Shown here one piece after another: positions 6,561 to 10,916 of a stretch of DNA of 10,916 nt. Position numbers and translations under genes: made by a program. Source of the stretch: Cyclostephanos tholiformis (lineage: Eukaryota; Bacillariophyta; Thalassiosirophyceae; Thalassiosirales; Thalassiosiraceae); contig JALLPB010001164.1 in the NCBI GenBank assembly GCA_036939975.1, forward strand, positions 1 to 10,916. Reading direction: 5' to 3'. Below the pieces are notes generated by a model, which did no database searches, had not been told where the DNA came from, and saw only the letters and a list, made by a program, of their open reading frames with translations. Every line of letters begins with the position of its first letter. Positions within the stretch are counted from its first letter, which is position 1.

Positions 6561-7560
6561 GCACAGTTAACATGGAAACATGGTGAGACGGATTTGTTGA
6601 ACATTCTGTCGGATTAGCTGTGTTTAATGAAAACCTTACTTTACAACAGGAAACCAGGGAATTAAACTCAGTTGTGTTCCCAAAGAAATTCTCCAAGTTC
6701 ATGGCTTCGCACCTCCAAAGAAGGCAGAAGGAACAGTTTGGATTATTTGCAAAAACATTAATGGATTGAACTCCAGGATCAGCGGGAATGACAAACTTGA
6801 GAGGATGAAGGAAATACATGACAAGCTCAAGGTCAACATTGCAACATGCTGCAAGCATGAGATAAATTACAAACACAGGAAAAACGGCAATGGTTTCAAC
6901 CAGTTATTCCATGGGGGCAAAGCAGATGTACGGTCCATCACGGCACATAATGTCCACAAAAACATTGGGAGGATTCAGCAAGGAGGAACAAGTGTAATTC
7001 TATTAGGACACCTCACACAACAGCTGGACGCAAACAAGAGTGGCAAAGATCCAACAGGCCTTGGCAGATGGACCTTCTTGACTCTCCAAGGGGATGGAGT
7101 GCAGACACTTATCATCTGTGGTTACAACCTCTATGGTAACAATAATCCCAACAGTGGAACCTTGTACCAGCAGCATAAAATATTCGTTGTAACCAAACAA
7201 TGGGACCTTACCTGCCCAAGAAAAAGGTTCCATGATAACCTTGTAAACCAGTTGTTAAAGTGGCAAGAGGAGGGAGATCAACTTAACATTTGCATGGATG
7301 CCAATAAAAATATTTACAGGAAGTCAATTGGCAAGTCACTCTCCAACTCCAAACGGTTGAATATGAGTGAGGCGGTTGAGGATTTCACTGGGAAGAAGAT
7401 AGGCCCAACCTTTTTTCGAGGAAGTAATCTAATCAATGGAGTGTGGGTGACAAAGGACATCTCCGTCATTCACGCATGCATTATGCCCGCAGACTATGGG
7501 GTAGGAGATCACTGAATGTTCATTATAGACTTCCAGGAGGCAAGCATTGTTGGCAATGAA
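6560..7560 (+). pseudogene. APE-type (EEP family) endonuclease domain of the retrotransposon, broken
   Basis: This domain nicks target DNA to start target-primed reverse transcription. Upstream, the frame around 6587-6670 reads FVEHSVGLAVFNENL then QQETRELN, and moves one frame near 6680. The main stretch (about 6680-7512) has the family landmarks. NINGLNSRI (6754-6780) holds the conserved Asn. CKHEINYKH carries the catalytic Glu at 6859-6861. CGYNLYGNNN matches the tyrosine/asparagine block. CMDANKNIY has Asp at 7297-7299 and Asn at 7303-7305. YGVGDH has the closing Asp and His at 7507-7512. So every core residue I would look for is still present. The frame stops at a TGA (7513-7515) directly after GDH, where the family has Arg, and continues in the same frame as MFIIDFQEASIVG. 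The TTG at 6766 begins only the open stretch and cuts the domain, so it is not a real start. Confidence 0.9.
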
Positions 7561-7579
7561 CCCCCCCCAAATTCAACAC

Positions 7580-8657
7580 TTCTCAGCAAGATGGCTCAAC
7601 ACACAAGCATCAAGTGGGGCCATTAAAAAATATGTCGAATGCCTCAAGCTAACATAACAAGGCACCGCCTCATAGAAAAGCTTGGAAACCTATACCAGCA
7701 TCACCCACAGCAAGAATCCTTTCAGCGGAAACTCAACATACTTGACCGGCAAAGCAAAGATCTCATGGTTAATGTGGAAAAAAGGTGCCGGAGAAAGATA
7801 GAAGTTTCAGGCAATGGCTGAACTACGCAATGGGGAAAGCATGGAGTGGATCTGTTCATTGAGTTTTGATTGAAAATGAGGAACAGGGTACTCTAACATA
7901 GCACGCTACTCAAGAATTGGTGCAGAATGCAATCTTTGACAACATTCATCGAAAACAATACTTTCTAACAGAGGAAGCACCAGTATTCACCGGCCAGCTG
8001 AGAGGACTGTTTGGGTAGAACGTGGCCACGATAACAGCTGAGCGTATCCTAAATGGAAAATATATATTCCCAGATGATTTCAACCCAACAACCAAGGAAA
8101 TATGTGAACAAATAAGACTTAGAATACCAAAGGACTTGCTTGACCTGCAGATAACAAGGCATAATTGGAAAAGGCAATGGAAGAGACGGTGTGAATCAAC
8201 TTCCTCATCAGAATCAGGGCTATTCTTTGGCCATTACATAGCAGGTTGTAACTTGGATTACATAGCCCACCTCTATGTCCTAAAAGCCACCCTGACAATC
8301 AATCATGGTGTGGTGTTAGACTGGTGGGCTCGAGGATTATCCATTATGCTGGAAAAATTATTCAGATGTGCCTTGATCATTAAACTAAGGTCAATCCTCC
8401 TGATGGAAGTGGATTTCAATGCTGTCAACAAAATCCTCTATGGCCAGCAAATGCTAGACACAGTGAGGAAATATAAAATTATGCCTGAGGAAATTTACAG
8501 TGAAAAAAATTGGCTCGCCAATGATGGCACTCTGGTCAAGGTTCTGTTTTATGATATAATAAGGCAAACGATGATTCCAGCAGGAATCAGTGCCATCGAT
8601 GCTGACAACTGCTACAATCAAATTGCATACCCAATTGCCTTCCTAGTATTCCAATCT
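7580..8657 (+). pseudogene. Reverse transcriptase, N-terminal part with motif A, broken
   Basis: After the endonuclease the sense runs through several frames: IKKYVECLKLT near 7618-7650, then RHRLIEKLGNLY and VEKRCRRK to about 7795. It then jumps to DRSFRQWLNYAMGK, which in the family lies well downstream, so the linker between them appears to be missing. At 7900-8020 another frame gives EEAPVFTGQLRGLFG, ending at a TAG. From 8022 a long frame gives the RT fingers/palm: SSSESGLFFGHY, ARGLSIMLEKLF, LRSILLMEVDFNAVNKILYG, MPEEIYSEKN, and motif A DADNCYNQ with its Asp residues at 8598-8600 and 8604-8606. Coding sense then breaks after VFQSL at an inserted segment. The assignment to a non-LTR RT is firm. 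Catalysis is impossible because of the frame breaks here and the motif B loss downstream. Confidence 0.9.
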
Positions 8658-8660
8658 CTC

Positions 8661-8844
8661 AGAACCAATAAAAAGGTATGCAAATATGAGCTCCCATGGA
8701 GTGAGAGCTTATACCTGAATATTGAGTAAATATTGTCCGTTTGTTTGTTTGTTTGTTTGTTTGTTTGTTTGTGTGTCCCCATATGTATATCTACCTAATA
8801 ATAAGTACGTACATAATTTATTTATTTATAGGTAATGGGAGCTC
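8661..8844. repeat. Probable 184-bp insertion inside the RT, with short inverted repeats
   Basis: RT sense stops after VFQSL (8646-8660) and resumes as GAVASQSFFTTIQDIK at 8845. Removing 8661-8844 rejoins the two in frame at a CTC codon, and CTC also ends the segment (8658-8660 and 8842-8844), which fits a 3-bp target duplication. Inside, GAGCTCCCAT (8689-8698) is the exact reverse complement of ATGGGAGCTC (8835-8844). The segment also holds eight TTTG units (8740-8771) and an AT-rich TTTATTTATTTATA run. It contains GT (8676) and AG (8831) borders like an intron, but splicing there would not restore the RT frame. I do not recognise the element; a small non-autonomous transposon or filler DNA are both possible. 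Confidence 0.55.
8740..8771. repeat. (TTTG)8 microsatellite
   Basis: Eight perfect TTTG units lie inside the probable insertion in the RT, followed by TGTGTCCCC. The length suggests recent slippage, since the surrounding retroelement sequence is much more decayed. Confidence 0.95.
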
Positions 8845-9222
8845 GGCGCAGTTGCATCACAATCTTTCTTCACCACCATTCAAGACATAAAGTTATTCCT
8901 GAGGACAGGCTTTGGCGACTCCAAAGAATATGCCAGCGCCACTAATGGTGCTGCCCCAGCAGGTTGGACAGTGAACAGCATTGTGATGATCAACGCTCAC
9001 AAGAGGAAGGGGCACGGTGTACACCTTTGAAGCCCAATAACCTGGAGGATGGCCCATCTTGCCGGATCATTATTTGTCGATGACAATGATATGGGACACT
9101 TCAACATGAACAAGTCAGAGACAGTCCACGAGGCGCACCTTGGTCTGCAAAAAAGAATCACCAATTGGGGATGCTTACTTATTGCTACAGGTGCCCTTAA
9201 ACTGGCAAAATGTTTTTATCAC
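8845..9222 (+). pseudogene. Reverse transcriptase, C-terminal part with motif C, motif B damaged
   Basis: The frame resumes as GAVASQSFFTTIQDIK and LFLRTGFGDSK, then reaches ASATNGAAPAGW (about 8932-8967). In the family about eleven residues including Gln-Gly stand between this Ser/Ala stretch and NGAAP, so motif B is cut by an in-frame deletion. A TGA at 9028-9030 interrupts (GVHL*SPIT). Motif C follows as SLFVDDNDM, with the catalytic Asp pair at 9079-9084. Then come GLQKRITNWGCLLIATGALKLAKCFYH and a TAG at 9223-9225. The enzyme would be inactive even without the stop. At KCFYH the sequence leaves the RT and passes directly into the end of RNase H in another frame, marking a large internal deletion. 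Confidence 0.9.
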
Positions 9223-9223
9223 T

Positions 9224-9965
9224 AGATATTACACCCACGTGTCAGCACACCAGGATGACCATCAAGACTTAAAAGAGCTATCTCGACCGGCACAACTTAA
9301 GTGCTCAATGAACTATTTGGCAAAGAAGGCTCTATGGGATCTTAAGGAAATGGAGATTCATTCCCATACAACAGGCTTTCCCACTTGAGAATATATGCAC
9401 TTTTGCTGGCCAAATGAAGATCACCACGGACATGGGCAACTACGTGTGGTTTTGGGCTCATTGTCAATTAGCCTGAAGCAATTTTCACCGGCTTGGAATT
9501 TTGTTCCAACAAGAATTTGACTATGTGGACTGGGAGTTGGTATATGAAACATTGAGGGAGGTACCTAGGCTCTTTCAGATTTGGGCTTGCAAGCAGATGA
9601 TGGGAATTGCTGTTATGATGGAATGGGATAAGTTGACAATTCAGATGTGTCCAAGTTGCACGGTGGAGAGAGACATTTATGCACATGTGCCTCTCTGCCA
9701 ACACAAAGGACAGGTAGCCACCTTAAAACTGACTCTAGAGATAATGGAAGACTGGTTATCCGAGGCGGAGACTGATCCAGATCTACTTGATTGCATCATG
9801 GAATACACACATGGAAGGGGTGGCAGGATGATGGAGTCGATTTGCAGTGGGTTAGGACCAAAATTCAGTCGGATGGCAAGAGAGCAGGACTCAATAGGCT
9901 GGAGGCATTTCATGGAAGAAATGATCAGGTCCAGCATGAGGGGCATACAGTATGACTTCCACTAA
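9224..9965 (+). pseudogene. End of RNase H plus C-terminal CCHC region of copy B
   Basis: Directly after the deletion junction the sequence reads TRYYTHVSAHQDD, the last RNase H motif, then LSRPAQLKCSMNYLAKKALWDL. At about 9360-9372 the sense moves one frame (QAFPLENICTFAGQMKIT). After a TGA in the middle (about 9474) it is open through FDYVDWELVYETL to the TAA at 9963-9965. Here the Cys/His motif is complete: C-P-S-C, eight residues, His, three residues, Cys (about 9649-9699). Compared with copy A at 1228-1977, about 60% of residues agree by eye over the last 145. The first two thirds of RNase H, with the catalytic Asp, Glu and Asp seen in copy A, are missing. The ATG frame at 9501 begins mid-region and is not a real gene start. 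Confidence 0.85.
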
Positions 9966-10283
9966 AGACAGGGTTCATGTATGAGTCTGGCTTGCTGGGC
10001 CAAGGTTGATTGATTAGTTACTGGAAGCCACGCATGGTCAGTGGATCTACCACAACATTCAGATCCATGATGAGGTCTCTGGTACTCAGGTTACTCAAAA
10101 AAGGAGAGTATCCAAAAAGAGATTGAGGAGCAGATGGAACTGGGGGAGGTGGGATTACTGGAGGTAGATCTAGGGGACATTGAGTACACAAATGGTGAAC
10201 AGGAGGAATATTGGCTGCTAGCCATTAAAGCCGTGTGGGTGTCCCCCATGCTAGCAGGGGTACAAACCCAAACTACTTGGTAG
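9966..10283 (+). pseudogene. Extreme C-terminus of copy B polyprotein, frameshifted
   Basis: After the TAA at 9963 the sense continues in fragments: WAK near 10000, then EATHGQWIYHNIQIHDEVSGTQVTQ around 10022-10096 in another frame, then SIQKEIEEQMELGEVGLLE, VDLGDIEYTNGEQEEYWLLAIKA and a TAG at 10281-10283. These line up with 2017-2357 of copy A. Relative to A, about six residues (EDNWML in A) are missing after GLLE. Confidence 0.75.
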
Positions 10284-10547
10284 TCAAAAGTGAGAGAGGG
10301 GCAGGACGAATCTGCAACTTAGATTCCAATAAAAATCCCTGTGTTAAGAGAGAGGGTTGTAGGGCTTTAGGTAGCCATTCTTACCAAGGACACTAGGTCC
10401 TTGAAGGAGAGTAGCCCTCTCAAGCAGTCCTGACTGCAGCACTGTTTGGCTCAAGCTGTCAGCATTTAATGACTTCTGTAAGGTGAAAAAGGTTTAGGTA
10501 GCAGAGTAACAATTACCTAATTTCTTAAGTTGTAATGTAATGTAATG
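10284..10547 (+). other. 3' UTR of retroelement copy B with stem-loops and GTAAT tail
   Basis: The sequence parallels 2358-2576. The stems are stronger here: AAGGAC (10386-10391) with GTCCTT (10397-10402), GAGAG (10407-10411) with CTCTC (10417-10421), and GCAGTC (10424-10429) with GACTGC (10432-10437), all perfect. GCACTGTTTGG follows, as in copy A. The end, TTGTAATGTAATGTAATG, has one more GTAAT unit than copy A, which fits the variable short tandem 3' tails of non-LTR elements. Confidence 0.7.
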
Positions 10548-10916
10548 AAGAAGTGTGCCTTTGCCATTCAACTTTTTTCATCCCTTTTCTTCTGGTCCTC
10601 ACAAAACAAGACATGAGCTGGTAGTATACAACCTCATGGAACACAACATTACCCATCATTCCAGACCACAACAACCTTCTTTTATGACATATTTTTTCTA
10701 TGGTGTATTTTAGCAATGATTCTCTCAAAACACCCCAACGTCTGGGGAAGGATACACATCATTCATATTATTTTCTACCATTGGCAAACATTGAGAAACA
10801 ATTAGAGAGTAGTACTACAGTCTTATCTTCAATTGTACACTCTATTTTGGTGCAACTGGCCCCCTAGCTGGATTCATCAAAACTAGCTGGATTCATCATT
10901 GGCTTGGAGGGGCGTA
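10548..10916. other. 3' flank of copy B, no gene seen
   Basis: This is AT-rich sequence with no convincing reading frame on either strand. The minus-strand frame at 10525-10728 crosses the retroelement end and has no recognisable domain. At the far right, CTAGCTGGATTCATCA occurs at 10864-10879 and again at 10883-10898, a direct repeat with a 19-base period. Confidence 0.6.
10864..10898. repeat. 16-bp tandem direct repeat, period 19
   Basis: CTAGCTGGATTCATCA is repeated exactly with three bases between copies. It may be the start of a longer array beyond the window or a simple local duplication. Confidence 0.85.

Larger units (their letters stand above)
3890..10547 (+). mobile_element. Non-LTR retrotransposon copy B, near full length but internally deleted
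   Basis: In order this copy holds an acidic and coiled-coil ORF1, an APE-type endonuclease, a reverse transcriptase, the last part of RNase H, the C-terminal CCHC region and a 3' UTR ending in three GTAAT-type repeats (10532-10547). The order and motifs match an element family I know from diatoms; APE endonuclease plus RT plus RNase H is the layout of I-group-like LINEs, though a clade name would need a tree. The 5' end is not defined: 3890 is where the acidic frame starts, and the element may begin earlier. Damage includes many frameshifts, repeated TGA stops, a deletion inside RT motif B, a deletion joining the RT to the end of RNase H at about 9211-9230, a likely missing spacer at about 7795, and an insertion at 8661-8844. 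It cannot encode an active enzyme. Confidence 0.85.

Noticed and set aside
8676..8831. Spliceosomal intron with GT and AG borders inside the RT
   Set aside because: Joining at these borders leaves 28 extra bases and does not restore the RT frame, whereas removing 8661-8844 does. Retroelements copied through RNA rarely keep introns.
655..10547. A new defence or enzymatic system built from RT, endonuclease and RNase H
   Set aside because: Order, motifs and shared 3' UTR match a non-LTR retrotransposon family, and both copies are heavily decayed. No accessory gene points to another role.

Overview
The window looks like repeat-rich nuclear DNA from a eukaryotic microalga, most likely a diatom. 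No intact host gene is visible: there is no operon, no bacterial-type gene spacing and no RNA gene. The diatom assignment rests on two decayed non-LTR retrotransposon copies whose proteins match a family I know from diatom genomes. Its layout is an acidic/coiled-coil ORF1, then an APE-type endonuclease, a reverse transcriptase, an RNase H and a C-terminal region with a CCHC motif. No database search was possible, so the taxon is an inference.

Layout. Positions 1-290 are a GAC/GAT/AAC microsatellite that reads as an Asp/Asn-rich frame on the plus strand. Positions 324-650 are a tandem array with a 32-bp period in which nearly every unit contains a small hairpin (TAGATGR ... YCATCTA). Abutting it, about 655-2576 is copy A, a 5'-truncated fragment with the RNase H domain, the C-terminal region and the 3' UTR. 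Positions 2577-3889 are mostly non-coding. They hold a long imperfect hairpin (2905-2963), an Asp/Asn-rich frame on the minus strand (3163-3363) and a decayed unidentified plus-strand frame (3418-3834). From about 3890 to 10547 runs copy B: ORF1 (3890 to about 6172), linker (to about 6560), endonuclease (about 6560-7560), RT (about 7580-9222), an RNase H remnant with C-terminal region (9224-10283) and 3' UTR (10284-10547). Positions 10548-10916 are flanking DNA ending in a 16-bp direct repeat.

How the parts relate. In a live element, ORF1 would bind the RNA, the endonuclease would nick the target, and the RT would prime on the nick and copy from the 3' UTR end, with RNase H removing the template. 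Copy B kept the endonuclease residues and RT motifs A and C. It lost part of RT motif B, lost the stretch from just after the RT active site to the end of RNase H, probably lost the endonuclease-RT spacer, and carries a roughly 184-bp insertion inside the RT. Copy A kept exactly the RNase H that copy B lost. The two share about 60% protein identity by eye over the C-terminal region. They also share a 3' UTR with three paired stems and a (GTAAT)n-type 3' tail. Both are dead: frameshifts are frequent, and many nonsense codons are TGA, several where the family carries Arg, as expected from CGA to TGA decay at methylated CpG.

The least explained items are the 32-bp hairpin array, the TGA bias, the inserted segment at 8661-8844 and the unidentified decayed frame at 3418-3834.
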